DNA of 64,000 nt from Oidiodendron maius Zn (Eukaryota > Ascomycota > Leotiomycetes > Myxotrichaceae). The stretch is taken from positions 682,001 through 746,000 of the forward strand of contig KN832887.1 of the NCBI GenBank assembly GCA_000827325.1. The letters run 5' to 3'. Position numbers and translations under genes: made by a program. How positions within the stretch are numbered: the first letter of the stretch is position 1; the number at the start of each line of letters is the position of its first letter. Shown here one piece after another: positions 46,643 through 58,394 of this stretch. The notes beneath the pieces are model-generated. The model was given only the letters and a program-made list of their open reading frames with translations. It made no database searches and was not told the DNA's origin.

Positions 46643-47815
46643 ATGGGCACAACCGAACCCAATCGCTCAGTACTAACGCCCTCTCTGGCGGATCAATTAC
46701 CACCTCTCATTCTGGGCGGTGCAGGTTTCAGCTACCAGCAACACCCGTCACCCGAATTACTTCCTGTCACTACCATTGTTAAGCGTGCTTTCGACCTTGG
46801 GCTGCGGGCTATTGACACTTCTCCATACTATGAGCCTTCGGAGACTCTCCTGGGTGAAGCTCTTGCTTCACCAACTATCAAATCCGTCTACGCTCGCTCA
46901 GACTATGTGCTCATGACGAAAGTTGGTCGGTTGACCGTCGACAAGTTCGACTACTCTCCTAAATGGATTCGAATTTCGGTTGCGCGGTCGTTAGAGCGGT
47001 TAAAGACGACCTATCTTGACGTTGTCTTCGTTCATGATGTGGAATTTATGCCTTTACTCTCTACTCTAACTGCGATATCTACACTGGATTCGATAGCTGC
47101 GGAGCAACCTGGTGTGATTCGCAATATTGGCATTTCCGGCTACTCTCTGCCGACCCTTGTCAAGCTCGCACGTCTCACCCGACAGCACCTGCACCGGCCT
47201 TTAGATGCAGTCCAGGTCTGGGCACAGTTATCGTTACAAAACTCTACGTTGGCAACGGATCCAAAGTATGGAATAAGGTCTCTCCGTGATGCCGGGGTCA
47301 GATGTGTGTGTAGCAGCAGCCCACTAGCTGCTGGGCTTCTTCGAGACTGTGGAGTTCCTGTTGGAGCTCTCGGCGATTGGCATCCTGCACCACAGGGTCT
47401 CCGGGAGGCATGTATCACCGTAGCTAAGTGGATAGCGGAGCATTCCGAAGAGGTAACGGGGAGGAAAGAGGACCTGGCATCACTGGCACTGCGGTTTGCA
47501 ATAGTGAAAGCTTGGCATATCGAGCGAGAAGATGCGGGCAGAAAGGTCGCAGTACGAACTGTTGTAGGAGTTAGCTCCATTAGCGACTTGGAGGCGAACG
47601 TCAGGGCCGCTCAAATATGTCTGAAACCTGTGGCAGGCAGAGAGCGGGATGGCATTGCAGTGTCCAATGAGGTGGATGAGATTGCATATATGCGAGATTG
47701 GCCCCTTTTCCATGAGATTCGTAAATTTCTACGGCCATGGCTTGATTATGACTTTTCGACTGGGCAGAAGGACCTTGATGCTGGCATAATTCCGCCTGGA
47801 GAGAGCAACAGCTGA
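46643..47815 (+). CDS. Aldo/keto reductase, D-arabinose/L-galactose dehydrogenase type
   Basis: Single exon, 390 residues from the ATG at 46643 (an upstream TTG frame has no Met). AKR tetrad: D58 and Y63 in AIDTSPYYEP, K93 in VLMTKVGR, H131 in LDVVFVHDVEF. The order and the GxSGY, QVWAQLSLQN and SSPLAAGLL segments fit the yeast Ara2/plant L-galactose dehydrogenase branch, which oxidises pentoses or L-galactose with NAD+ and feeds erythroascorbate synthesis. Length fits fungal members (yeast is shorter). It lies next to two broken glycosidase genes, so sugar catabolism is a reasonable context. Cytosolic. Confidence 0.85.
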   Translation: MGTTEPNRSVLTPSLADQLPPLILGGAGFSYQQHPSPELLPVTTIVKRAFDLGLRAIDTSPYYEPSETLLGEALASPTIKSVYARSDYVLMTKVGRLTVDKFDYSPKWIRISVARSLERLKTTYLDVVFVHDVEFMPLLSTLTAISTLDSIAAEQPGVIRNIGISGYSLPTLVKLARLTRQHLHRPLDAVQVWAQLSLQNSTLATDPKYGIRSLRDAGVRCVCSSSPLAAGLLRDCGVPVGALGDWHPAPQGLREACITVAKWIAEHSEEVTGRKEDLASLALRFAIVKAWHIEREDAGRKVAVRTVVGVSSISDLEANVRAAQICLKPVAGRERDGIAVSNEVDEIAYMRDWPLFHEIRKFLRPWLDYDFSTGQKDLDAGIIPPGESNS

Positions 47816-47961
47816 CCATCAATAATGACGTACTGTAAATAGACTTAGGTAGAGAATAGAAGTACTAAACTTGACGACTTAGCCGTGCTAGAATATTGAG
47901 CAACCTCTAGGCAACACTAAGTTGTGACAGTCCTCTGCACATTGAAGCAGTTAGTACTCGC

Positions 47962-48856
47962 CAGCTGATCACGAAACAGTACTCCTGGGCAAATAACATA
48001 ATCGGATATGATACCGTCTCCCAACCAAATGCCGACTTCGGAGTTTGGGTTCAGAATGCTCTGGCATTACTGCAAGAAGGCAGAGAACAGTATTTAGATA
48101 GCGAAGCTGGCATGGCGTACTACATTCCCTTGGATGGTGAGGATATGACCAGCGCAGAGACTTACCTTGGGCGGCTAGAAGCACTCGTGGTAATTGGGCG
48201 AACATATGATGATCCAGCACACGACGTATCTTTTGAGGGACTGAATTTCGTGAGTTAAACCACTTTGACCTATGGCATCCGCCAGAATTGCAAACTAATC
48301 CGAACTAAGCAACACACAACATGCTGAAACCCAGTGACGGACATGGTTATGTGGATCAGCAGACCGGAAGATACATTGAAGAGAATGTCACTTATCCGCA
48401 ATTTGAGGCTTCATGATTAAGACGGTATTAAATGCTAAGTGCGATCCAAATCAGCTCCGCAGAGCGCGTATCTTTCTCTGGTGGCAGCTACACTAAGGTC
48501 TGCTCAGGTGGGATTGGCCATGGCAATGATGACAATGCACATCTTACCAGCGTTGGCCTGGGAGCACAGAGCATCACTGTACCGGACGGTTATTTTACAT
48601 AGATTAAGGGTAATCCGGTCATGGCTGGAGGGGTCAAAGCCGACGCGCATCATCGATCTGACCCTCGGATGGTTAATTCGGATATTCAAATCACTGGCAA
48701 TATCTTTTACAATATCTCTTCGCTTTATAGCTCTACAATCTCCATTTTATCTCATACATTCAGAACTGTGAGATTAGCCATAATGATGTCTTTATGGTTC
48801 CATACTCTGGTCTTTGTCATGGCTATGGATGGCGTCTTAGAACTCTGGTCGATTAA
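47962..48856 (+). pseudogene. Right-handed parallel beta-helix glycosidase relic
   Basis: Readable blocks in order: WANNIIGYDTVSQPNADFGV, QYLDSEAGMAYYIPLDGEDM, LGRLEALVVIGRTYDDPAHD, VSFEGLNF; GYVDQQTGRYIEENVTYPQF; IQISSAERVSFSGGSYT; GGIGHGNDDNAHL; VMAGGVKADAHH; NSDIQITGNIFYNISSLYSS; then, shifted, YIQNCEISHNDVFMVPYSG and HGYGW. This is the fungal beta-helix family with the DNAH and GGVxADAHHP-type motifs, related to GH141-like or exported pectin/glycan-active proteins. Stops (TGA, TAG) and at least three frame changes inactivate it. No intact signal-peptide exon is seen. Confidence 0.75.
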
Positions 48857-49208
48857 CCGCGCATGCCGTTGAACGAATATACCCGTGGTGGCTGAACGGT
48901 AATGCCAAATGCTAAACCCTGGCCGCGGATAAAAACAAAACAATAAGCCGCTGGTCAGAACGCGGGGATGATCCAGCATGGAGTACAGCATGGAGACCCC
49001 TGTAACCCTGTCGGAGAGGGGCCCGGATAATAAAGGGGTTCTTGTGGTTTATATATCCGATGGTCTTTTTCACCTCGAAATTGAGCTCCTCTCCAAAATA
49101 TCTAATCGGCGCAGAGGTCAGCATCGCTCTACTCGTTAATTATCCTAATATCCTACTTTCCGGTACCCACGTTTCGCAGTGCTGTCATCTTGGGCCAAAG
49201 GGGGCAAG
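48857..49208. other. Promoter side of the Zn2Cys6 gene
   Basis: Includes TTTATATATCC at about 49048. No gene. Confidence 0.4.
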
Positions 49209-51889
49209 ATGTCTCTCGCCTCACTGCTGTCAGCTTCCCCACAAGCTCACAGCGTTGTCAGTCGCGAGAATGAGACTGAGCCGGCGCCGGCGTCGGCACC
49301 GTGGAGGAGGAGAGGTTCGCGTGCATGTGACAAGTGTAGTTTCTCGCGCACTCGATGCAATGGTGGATGCCCATGGTACGTCTTGCTCTATTAGCCGAGA
49401 GTGTTTAGGCTGTCCGATGTCTTTTACCTGTCAAAGCGTGCTCAGGCGCTCTACAAAACCAACGCATTGAGGAATAAAATGTAGCTGACCATTTCACCTA
49501 TCCAGTGGCCGTTGTAGGGGTAAGTCATCCATCTGTGCGTGCGGCGAGCCAACTCATGCCCGACACCCTAAGCGGCATTACGCAAGTGCCTAGGAGACTT
49601 GCTGCCCTTGGGAATCTCTATTGCTCAGCATATGCCACCCTCAGACACCTACTCACTCACCACTTTCTAGACCATGGCTTTCATTGCAGCTACACGCGCG
49701 AGGTCAAGCGGCGTGGGCGTAAGCGCAAAGAGTCTCAACAGAACGGCGACATCCCGAACGCGACACGGTCCAGTAATAATGCTTCGGAGAATACCTTGGC
49801 TTCCGTGCTGAACGGCCCTCATTACGAGAATGATAATAACAGGGCTGCGTTTGCCTCCTCTCAAACTCCTATAGAATCCTTAGGACAGAGTTCACGCTAT
49901 ACGGACCGATTTGACAGCACCGGAAGCACCATCTCGGGCTCTGCTCCTAGCTTCACAGCCCGTCATTCTAGAGGGTCAGTGAGTCTCAACGTATACCCAT
50001 CGGCACCAATCCAACACGCGCCTGCTATCGCACCGCCTCCTACCGACCCATTTCACCTCCGCAGTCATCAATATCTCAGGACTGACAGTAGTGCAGAGGC
50101 ATCGCAGCCGAGGCATGGTGCCATATATTTTGGCTCACCTACAAGTGAGCGACTCTCAGAAACAAACGGCGAATTACCTACGGTAGCTACAACCAGTATA
50201 ACTACACCATCCTCCTCTGATCCTCCGACTGCCATAGCCTCCAGTACAGCACATAGGAGCAATTTTGAGCCCTGCAAATATCCCGTCTTGATTCCTTTAC
50301 TCCCAATCTTGGCAAACATCATTCCCGTATCTGTTGCTTGTGATCTCCTCCGGTTGTATTTCGACCGACCTGGAAGCTCAATGCTCAAGTGTGCCTCGCC
50401 ATATGTTCTTACCCATGTCCTGCGTCGGCGTGCATTGCTGCATCCCTCCCACCCCCGCGTCACCAGTCCAGCCTTGATCCTAGCTATGCTACATGCAACT
50501 GCGCATACTGCTGATCTCGACTGTTTCCATGTTCCTGGGTCCAGAGCGGCGGCCTGTGATAAGCTGTATGTTGCAGCTATAGAACAGCTAAACGATTGTG
50601 AGCGGTGGCATCGTCTTCCTAGTGGTAGATGGGTAGTTCCTGACGGTCTTAGCAAGCATAACAATGCAGAAGCAAGCACCGGCAGCACAGAGAGAGACAA
50701 ATATGAAGTCAATGACCAGTGCTCCAGTTCTGATGACCTTCTCGCTATGATACTTGTCACAATTGTTATATCTGGAGGCACCTTCAAAGCTGACTGTCTG
50801 CGATGGTGGGGGAAAGCTCTCCGGCTTGCAAGAGTATTACAGTTGGCCGGTCTCGATAAGGAGAGTAGGGTCGAGAGTAAAAGTCAGACGTTCTTTGAAT
50901 TTGAAGCCGCTGAAGAGAGGCGTCGTATCTTCTGGCTGCTTTTCTGTCTTGATCGACATCTTGCATTATCCTACAATGCCCCGCTGGCAATCCTTGACTC
51001 TGATGTCTCTGTCTACTTGCCACTGCCAGAGACTACATGGAATGATCCTGATCTTCCCAACCTTCCAATTCCGAACGGGCGCGTTTATGGTCCTAGGACA
51101 ACAATCTCGGGCACCGGATTCTTCGAGTTCTTCCTTCCGCTCATGACCATTCTTGGAGACATTGTTCTACTGCATCACCGCCGGCTACACCCACGCTTAA
51201 GTGCACTTAGCGATGCTGCTGAGACCGCCGCTGTGGAGAGTCTGCTCCGCGAGTGTGAACAAAGTTTGGCGGAGCTACGAAACAACGCGGCGAGCGGTGA
51301 CGCGCACAGTGGTAAAAAGACGACACCACATACAAGCTCCCAGCTAGTGGCGGCGTATAGCACCCACATCCTCCATGTCCTCTCAGTCTTGCTCTATGGT
51401 AAATGGGATCCCATCACCATGCTCACGGCAACTCCTGCGTCCTTCATAAATTCTCCTTCTATGGGCGAGGACAGTGACGACTGGATCACGCCAGACCGAT
51501 TCATGAAATGCACCTCCCACGCCGTTGCCGCCTCACAAGCCGTTGACGCAATCATTACACTCGACCCAGAGCTTGTGTTTATGCCGTATCTCTTCGGTAT
51601 CTACCTACTGCAAGGAAGCTTCATCCTCCTACTCTTCGCAGACCGCATGCCGCAACTGGGTGGTCCAAATCCAGAAGTGGAAATGGCATGTGAGACAATC
51701 ATTAGAGCACACGAAATTTGTGTTGTGACCCTCACTACTGAGTTTCAAAGAAGTTTCCGGAGAGTGCTAAGGAGTACGCTGTATAGCGTGAGGAATGCTG
51801 CGCCCTGTGACCCCGAGGAGGCCCAGGCGAGAAGAAATGCGCTGGCGATGTATCGGTGGACAAGGGGGGGTAGGGGTTTGGCTTTGTGA
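49209..51889 (+). CDS. Zn2Cys6 transcription factor, XlnR/ClrB-type
   Basis: Exons 49209-49375, 49506-49519 (14 nt), 49671-51889; 799 residues. With the micro-exon joined, the zinc cluster is perfect: C40-x2-C43-x6-C50-x5-C56-x2-C59-x6-C66, then the basic linker KRRGRKRK. Without the micro-exon the fourth and fifth Cys are lost, so it is required. Introns are 130 and 151 bp with GTACGT and GTAAGT donors. The middle region (PVSVACDLLRLYF, CASPYVLTHVLRRRALLHPS, PALILAMLHATAHTADL, LRWWGKALRLARVL, EERRRIFWLLFCLDRHLALSYN) is the fungal-specific regulator domain and resembles XlnR and especially ClrB/CLR-2/ManR, which activate cellulase, mannanase or xylanase genes. Orthology to one of them is not settled. 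Confidence 0.85.
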
Positions 51890-52446
51890 GAAGAAATGTG
51901 TGAACAACAGAGAGGCTCAGCGGTGGTTGATCACCCCACAGTCAGTGACATTCGGCGACACTCTTTTGTGCCGTCAATGAAAAGCTGCCACTAATCACAT
52001 AATTCGTTTGTGAGCAATACTTTCTATTGTCTATCTACAGTGGCCAACTTTTCTCTCGGATAAATGGATGCAACAAGATGATGGTAATATGGTGTTCATC
52101 TGATAAGGCTTAGGCTATGTATAAAAATGGGCGTATGATCGGAGCTAAAATACAGGGAACTGGGGCAGTTTCATTTAGCCGCGGACAAGCCCAAGAAGCG
52201 GGAGAATCGTACACAAAAAGCAACCTTGTCGTGATGCAGTGGACATGGCACAACTCAGCTGTGGCTGCAGCCCATGTTTGAATTCGGCAAGGGCCCAAAC
52301 ACCGAAGCGCCAGGCTTCAGCACAGCACAGCCTCGACGGCGGCTATAGCTACTCAACCCGTGACCCATAGCACTTTCTACGACATCGGGACCATGTACTG
52401 TACATGACGGCACATCTAACGGAAAAAGTAGAGTCAGAGCAAAAGT
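51890..52446. other. Intergenic, no supported gene
   Basis: Short overlapping frames only. Holds the patatin gene promoter. Confidence 0.5.
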
Positions 52447-54606
52447 ATGGCAACAGCGTCTGGCGTCGGCGTAGAGAGTGAGACAACTACAGGAGCCTCG
52501 CAATCGCAGATCAACAATGATCGCACCCTCGACAATACAGGCTACTGCCTCTTGTCTCTTGACGGCGGCGGCGTTCGTGGCCTTTCGACACTATACATCC
52601 TCCAGGGCATCATGAGTCGGTTGAATTATACGCGGGAAGAGGCTGGTCTGGGCCCGAAGAAGCCGTGCGAGATCTTCGATTTGATCGGGGGGACAAGTAC
52701 GGGAGGGTAAGAACAATCCCATGCTGCTCAGCAATTTTTAATACCGCATTTCCTAGTCCAGCTAATTGGCAAAGAACAATCACTGATCTTCACGCAGGCT
52801 CATTGCCATCATGTTAGGCCGTCTAGAAATGACCGTCGAAGAATGCATAGTAGCATACACCAGAATGATGAAGTATATCTTCGAGAAGAAGGCAAATCAT
52901 TCTCTCATAAGCATGCTTGGGGGGATCAAGCCGCGCTTTTCGTCCATGGCCCTGGAGCACGCAATCTCGCAGGTCCTTGAAGATCGCGGCGTTCCTACCA
53001 CCGCAAAGTTTCGGGACGACACCAGTCCGCGGTGTAAGGTGTAAGTATCGCTCGAATTCCTCGCCGCGCCTTGACGCAAATCTCCCCTGATTGCGACATC
53101 GTTGCTAACATGATTTCAACCGCCAGTTTTGTCTGCGCCAAATTTCAAAAGACAAGTGCCACAACCCGGCTCCGCAGCTACCGAATTCCCACGGCTTCCG
53201 ACCTTGATCCAACCATCCTCGAAGCAGCTCTTGCAACCTCCGCTGCGCCGACCTACTTCTCCGACGTCGCCATCGGAGGCACCAGGCTCGTCGACGGTGC
53301 GCTCGGGGCGAATAATCCTACTCAAGAAGTTGAAGAAGAAGCTTCGGATCTCTGGTGCGAGGAAACGGGAAATCTGCAGCCCCTAGTTAAATGCTTCATC
53401 TCTGTTGGCACCGGACATCCCGGCATACGGAGCGTTTCCGATAGGGGACTGAAACATCTCTTAGAGACGCTACAGAAGGAGGCGACTGAGACTGAGAGCA
53501 CAAGCGAGAAGTTTTTAGCACGCTGGCGGGACCATGTAGAGAAGGGCCGCTGCTTTCGGTTCAACGTTCACCATGGGCTAGAGAATGTGGGGCTGGCGGA
53601 GTTTGCACAAGAGGAATCAATTCGTACAGCGGCGTTTACGTATTTGCAGAAACGCGGTACGATAGGGGAGGTAAAGACGTGCGTGGATAACTTGCGGATG
53701 AAGGAATGTACGTATATTGCCCAGAAATGAGCCAGGAAAACGGTGCTGATCTTACGTCTTGCGTGCAGACGAACCCACCGCAGAATTTACGCGAAGGTTG
53801 AAAGAACAAACGCTTCCCCAGCTGGGACAAGGACCGCCTGTAACATCATCAAGAGCGACTTCATCTGAGATTTGTAAGATGCTCGCGCCCAAAGCCTGCA
53901 TCCCCTGCTACTAGCTCCAATGGGACATCCCCACATCTGAGAGCCTGGAGGAGCCTAAGGGACTGAACAATGTTCATGAAACACCTGGGTCCTGTTTAAT
54001 AGGCATCTACACTCAGTTGTTCCATCAAAGCTGGGAGTTGGGAGCGTGCGACATGGCTATATTCTAACGTGATAAAGCTAACGCCCACCCCAAGCAGAGC
54101 TCATCAGTCAGGGCAACATGCGCCTCAAACTCCCCCCCGACTGCGTTGCCCGTGATGATCTGGTAAAGGCACACCAAAACTTCTCCAAAGCCCTAGAGTA
54201 CCTCAAAAACGACCCATCTACCTCACCAAAGCAGGTCTCGCGCCTCTGCCAGAAGCTCATGGAGACCTCGATCCGACGCAGCATGGTCGCGCGTGACATT
54301 GACGAGCGCAAAAGACATGCTGACCAGAGCAGCGAGTATGCCGAAAAGGCGCTCGACAACGCACGGAAATGCGAGGACGATTGTATGGTTTCGCAGGCGG
54401 AATTCATGCTTGCGTGCGTGGGGGCTTGGCGGGTGTATGTGACGGCGAGAATGAGCAGGGTGGAGCCAAGTGGTCATCCGAAGCGGGAGGGTGCTGAAGT
54501 ACTACTGGAGCAGAGGTTGGAGGAGCTGAGACGGTTCCCGCATTTGGATATGGACCTCTATGAGGCGCAGGCTCGGAAGTATCTTGGGTATCTAGGGCTC
54601 AAATGA
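52447..54606 (+). CDS. Patatin-like phospholipase with helical C-terminal repeat
   Basis: Exons 52447-52706, 52798-53040, 53127-53707, 53769-53873, 54095-54606; 566 residues. Introns 91, 86, 61 and 221 bp. Oxyanion DGGGVRG (39-45), lipase GTSTG with Ser84, and DGALGANNP carrying the catalytic Asp: a Ser-Asp dyad lipid acyl hydrolase of the calcium-independent PLA2 type. The C-terminal exon (RDDLVKAHQNFSKALEYL, then EYAEKALDNARKCEDD) is helical and TPR-like. The last acceptor is an AAG/CAG pair; only AAG keeps frame, so the exon 4-5 join is the least certain. Alternatively exon 3 ends at TGA 53728 and the tail is separate. Fungal members work in lipid metabolism or, fused to NLR modules, in immunity. 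Confidence 0.8.
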
Positions 54607-54806
54607 TGGATTTTATTCATGTGCCTGCACAAGAGAGTAAATGATCCTCAGAAACTATTTTTTATACATGGAGATCCAACAACATAAAGACCATTCGTAA
54701 ATTTCATACCCAACATAAAACATCCATTATAGGCACTGTAGATACAGTCACGCAGTATCTCCCGAACACATGCTCACATATCCCTCAAAATGTGGACCAG
54801 CTCTAT

Positions 54807-55637
54807 CTAATATCTGTGCGGCGGATAGTTGTGCAGGTTCGACAGAAGCGTCGGTGCCGGTCTCGGCATCCCTGAGGCCATCGAGATAGAATCATCCGGT
54901 GTGACTTCCGACTCCGCCTTGTGCTGGTAGTACTGCTCGGGGTAGAGATCCATTGGATAGTTAGGCTGCGGCGGACCCTGCACATTCCTACTTCTTCCAT
55001 CTCTCCGCCGCCTGTATTCTGTTACTAGCCAGCCTAAAAGGATTAAGAGAATAACCACACCCCCCACGGCTATGCCGATGACCTCCGGCGTGGTCAACTT
55101 GGCTGACCCCGAAGAGGAGCCTTGCGAGTTCGATGTCGAGGAACCCGAGTTGGACGTCGAGGAAGCAGTCGGTATACTGACTATTCCTTCGCTTCCCGTG
55201 GTTGTTGCCGGCACGTTCGCCGGTGCCGACACAGAAATATACCCTTTCTCAACGCAATAATGCGCGTAGATGCTGCCCGCGCTTGACGCATCGATTCGGG
55301 AATCGCCCACATCGCAGGATTGCTCGACGCAGCTGGTCAGATAGTCCTGTGCGGGCTGCTGCAGATCAGAACGGCAGTAGCAGTCGTTCGTGGCCTCCCA
55401 GTTATTGGAAAAGCAATTCGACTCCGTTTTGCAACCTATGGCGGCTCCAAGCACATCATTAGGGCAGAAACCGGTGTAGAGAAAACAGGACTGTGCGCAG
55501 GGCTTTTGGAGGGTAAAAGCTGTGAGGGTGAAAATATCCTGCGTTACGGTGCCGATTTGGGCGTTCGTGAGTTGCAGGAGGAAAGTGATTGCAAGAAGGG
55601 GGATCTCTAATGGTATACGTATTGATGAGCGGGCCAT
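54807..55637 (-). CDS. CFEM-like Cys-rich single-pass membrane protein
   Basis: Single exon, 276 residues. Signal peptide of about 26 residues (IPLLAITFLLQLTNA). Residues about 45-130 hold a Cys-rich extracellular domain (CAQSCFLYTGFCPND, IGCKTESNCF, DCYCRSDLQQ, YLTSCVEQSC) of the CFEM type, with spacing not fully canonical. A Ser/Thr-rich stalk follows, then one helix (VIGIAVGGVVILLILLGWLV) and a basic stop-transfer TEYRRRRDG, then a Pro/Tyr-rich cytoplasmic tail. This layout is shared with fungal wall-integrity or pathogen surface sensors, for example Pth11-independent CFEM proteins. Ligand unknown. Convergent with the patatin gene. Confidence 0.85.
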   Translation of the reverse strand: MARSSIRIPLEIPLLAITFLLQLTNAQIGTVTQDIFTLTAFTLQKPCAQSCFLYTGFCPNDVLGAAIGCKTESNCFSNNWEATNDCYCRSDLQQPAQDYLTSCVEQSCDVGDSRIDASSAGSIYAHYCVEKGYISVSAPANVPATTTGSEGIVSIPTASSTSNSGSSTSNSQGSSSGSAKLTTPEVIGIAVGGVVILLILLGWLVTEYRRRRDGRSRNVQGPPQPNYPMDLYPEQYYQHKAESEVTPDDSISMASGMPRPAPTLLSNLHNYPPHRY

Positions 55638-56991
55638 TTTGGGTTTTTTTTCTGCGATCTCGAAAATCTTCCTGCAACCTTATAAATAAGCCGAAGCTTG
55701 AGTGTGAACGGAGGGAAAGGAAAGCCTGAGGCTGAGGACATAGATTGATGAGAAAATGCAGCATGCAGGGGAGGATTGTTCACCTCGCGCTTGACAATAC
55801 AGAAAGACAAGAGCTCCTATGTGCTGGGGGGGTCCTGGTAAGTGTTACCTGGCCTGCCAATCTTTTTCGTTAAATTATTCCAAGATGGTGTCAGGCGGGC
55901 CGCAACCGTGCCGTTCCTGCATGAAGGCCACACCACCGGGCGTAGTGCAGGGTTCGTGTCCCAGAGCGCTACAACAATAAGCTACTGAGTTCTGTGAGCC
56001 TTTACATGCGATGCTGCAAGATCCCACTAATGCAAGCTATCTGGAGGGTAACCTCAGCTGCAGTGGAAATTCCCTACGAAAATAAATGTCGGCGCCTAAC
56101 TTGTTCGAAGCGCCGTGGCGTGTCCGAATCGAAAAGCCACCATAAAAGGTCCTTCTCTTCGTCTCAGCCTTGCGTCCCCAATGCTGGAGCCGCCCCATCT
56201 GTCGCTTCTCAACCCTAGAACCTTCGGGCACGAGGCCATTTGGCACCTCATAAGATGCTGGCACCAGGCAGGTAGCTAACCTTGCCGTCTTCTCGCATAG
56301 ATTAGAGTCGCGCTACGAACAAAGTTAAGCAGTGAGTAGTTGCACATTCGCAAGACGGCCTGCCTTACAAGGTTGTCCCTGCTCTCAAGCGCCCGCTAAT
56401 AATAGTGGCCAGTTGTAGGAACTGGGAAAGGGACAGAGAGCATGGACACATGCGGCAATCCCCATCGACCAACTCGGATCCGTGCCTCCCAAAGAATAAC
56501 GCCTTCATCATGATCTTAATTGGCCGATAGTAGAGCAGGCGCTTAATTGATGTCATAGGGCGGGTCGACTGCCAACCAACCTCTTCGTAATAAGAACCAC
56601 GAAAGAAAGAAGAATCGGCAGGATGAGCAAAATAGCTCGGGAGAGAAAAAGAAATGAAAGCGGGGGAGCACGACCAGCCCGAGCCAACCACGAAGCACGA
56701 AGGCGACCCAGCCAACCGCCAAAACGAGATCATGAGAGTATAAGGGATAATAAATAGGCCAACTGAGTTTTTCGCTTGGTTTTCATAAACGCGCGTGGGA
56801 AATCCCTTGAATCCCTATCTTAAAAATATTATTCCTGTTTAACTTAGTGTGGGTTGACTAGCAACAATTTAATGAAACTATATAAGAAAATTAAATTGCT
56901 TATAAATATTACACGCTTCATCTACTTAGAATACTGATCCTACTAGTAGCAAGGTATTGTAGTTCCTCCTACTTCCCCTATATATTATACT
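55638..56991. other. Intergenic, no supported gene
   Basis: Promoter side of the CFEM gene. No RNA gene or family recognised. Short frames on both strands only. Confidence 0.45.
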
Positions 56992-57728
56992 GTGAAGGAT
57001 ATTCGGGCATTCGGATCCGAACGGGTGATCTGAATATCCGTAACGTAGCGAGTGGCGGCGCACCATATATTGTGTGGTTATATGCAGCTTAGAACCTTAG
57101 ACAACTCAATACATACTGATGAATCCTTCGATCCTGTAACCTTTGACATATACCTTTACTGTCATCAAGTGCCTGCCTTCAGCAACATGTTTTACGTGTA
57201 ATTACAGACGCGTCTAGACATGTATATAGCCGCATTTCGGACCGAAGGGCCATAAAAGGGGGAAGTCGAGGGAACAAAGGGTAGGTCGTATAGACTATTA
57301 TAGTATGCGAAAGAGGCTAAAGGGCTGAACTGTACTAGGCGCGGAAGGGATGGCCAGAGATAGATTTCTTTTGCTGTGAGTAGATGATAGGTTTAGGAAG
57401 CTCAAGCACTTACGTGGCAGCCCAAGTGACGTGCGGTATCCCGTCGACCGGGATGGTTTACCCTCGCTTTAGCAGATTGCTCTCGCTGATGGAATCCATT
57501 ACCTTGATGCCAGCACCGTTGTAAATTATGGGCAATACAGCTCTTCTGCCAATCAATATTCAAGGCTGCTAAGCGAGGGTAAATCGTGCTGGTTTGTTGA
57601 TGGATGCTGACTAATGTGGCAGAGTGGCAACTGGCATCCGACTACGGCTTGATTTGGTGGTGATAACATGTATTCAACATCATGTTATAAGAGCAGGACA
57701 TTCCGATATTCGGCGCCGAATATCGGCG
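56992..57728 (+). repeat. LTR- or MITE-like repeat, GATATTCGG ends
   Basis: Starts TGTGAAGGATATTCGGGCAT and ends near a 24-bp palindrome built on GATATTCGG. The first 190 bp match 60903-61080 (AAGGATATTCGG, CAATACATACTGATGAATCC versus AGATGGATCC, GATCCTGTAACC). No ORF. Class uncertain. Confidence 0.45.
57703..57726. repeat. 24-bp perfect palindrome
   Basis: CCGATATTCGGC followed directly by its reverse complement. A hairpin (TAACATG ... CATGTTA) lies just upstream at 57664-57687. Confidence 0.8.
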
Positions 57729-58394
57729 TAACCACTGAATCTTCGAATATATAAGGAGGCTATTCAGACGCTCTGTAGTTAGTTATTCGAGTCAAAATAT
57801 CAGCTGTATTCGATCCTATATGCTTAGTAATATATTGCTTCAACCAATCAAAAGTGACCTTCTGCAACATGGTTGACGAAATAGGGCAACCACGTGATCC
57901 GAATGTTGGCAGTGCGGGGCAAATAGGGCGGTATGACAATTTGTTTACTTCGTGCGAATTGAGATATATTCCTACTAGGTTCTTTGGTTTGAATTGTGTC
58001 AATATTGAACTTTCTTTATTGCTGAACTCGATCTAGAGTGTCTTGAGTGTTGGCTTTATATTGCATTCTAACATTTTGGAACTGTTGCCCGGAGTTATTC
58101 GTCCCCAGAAGACCATTTCCGGAAAGTACCAGAAGGAGACCACGGATCACGACTGCAGCTAATTACAGCCACGGACTGCCAAAGAACTACGAACACCCAA
58201 GGATTCAGATGCTTCCCTAGTCCCACAGCTGCTCCCCGGTTTGAAAGGGCCTTTCCTAGACCGGACATTTACCGCGAATCCATCATTACATCTATAAAGG
58301 GCCCATCCTGGACAACATAGCTGCTGATCTAGCTTCTAGGCACTTAGGCCTTCATATTTCCAAAGGACTAAACAAGAAACAACTACCAAGGACG
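57729..58394. other. Intergenic, no supported gene
   Basis: Two weak overlapping frames near 57760-58036, no family. Possible retroelement debris. Confidence 0.35.
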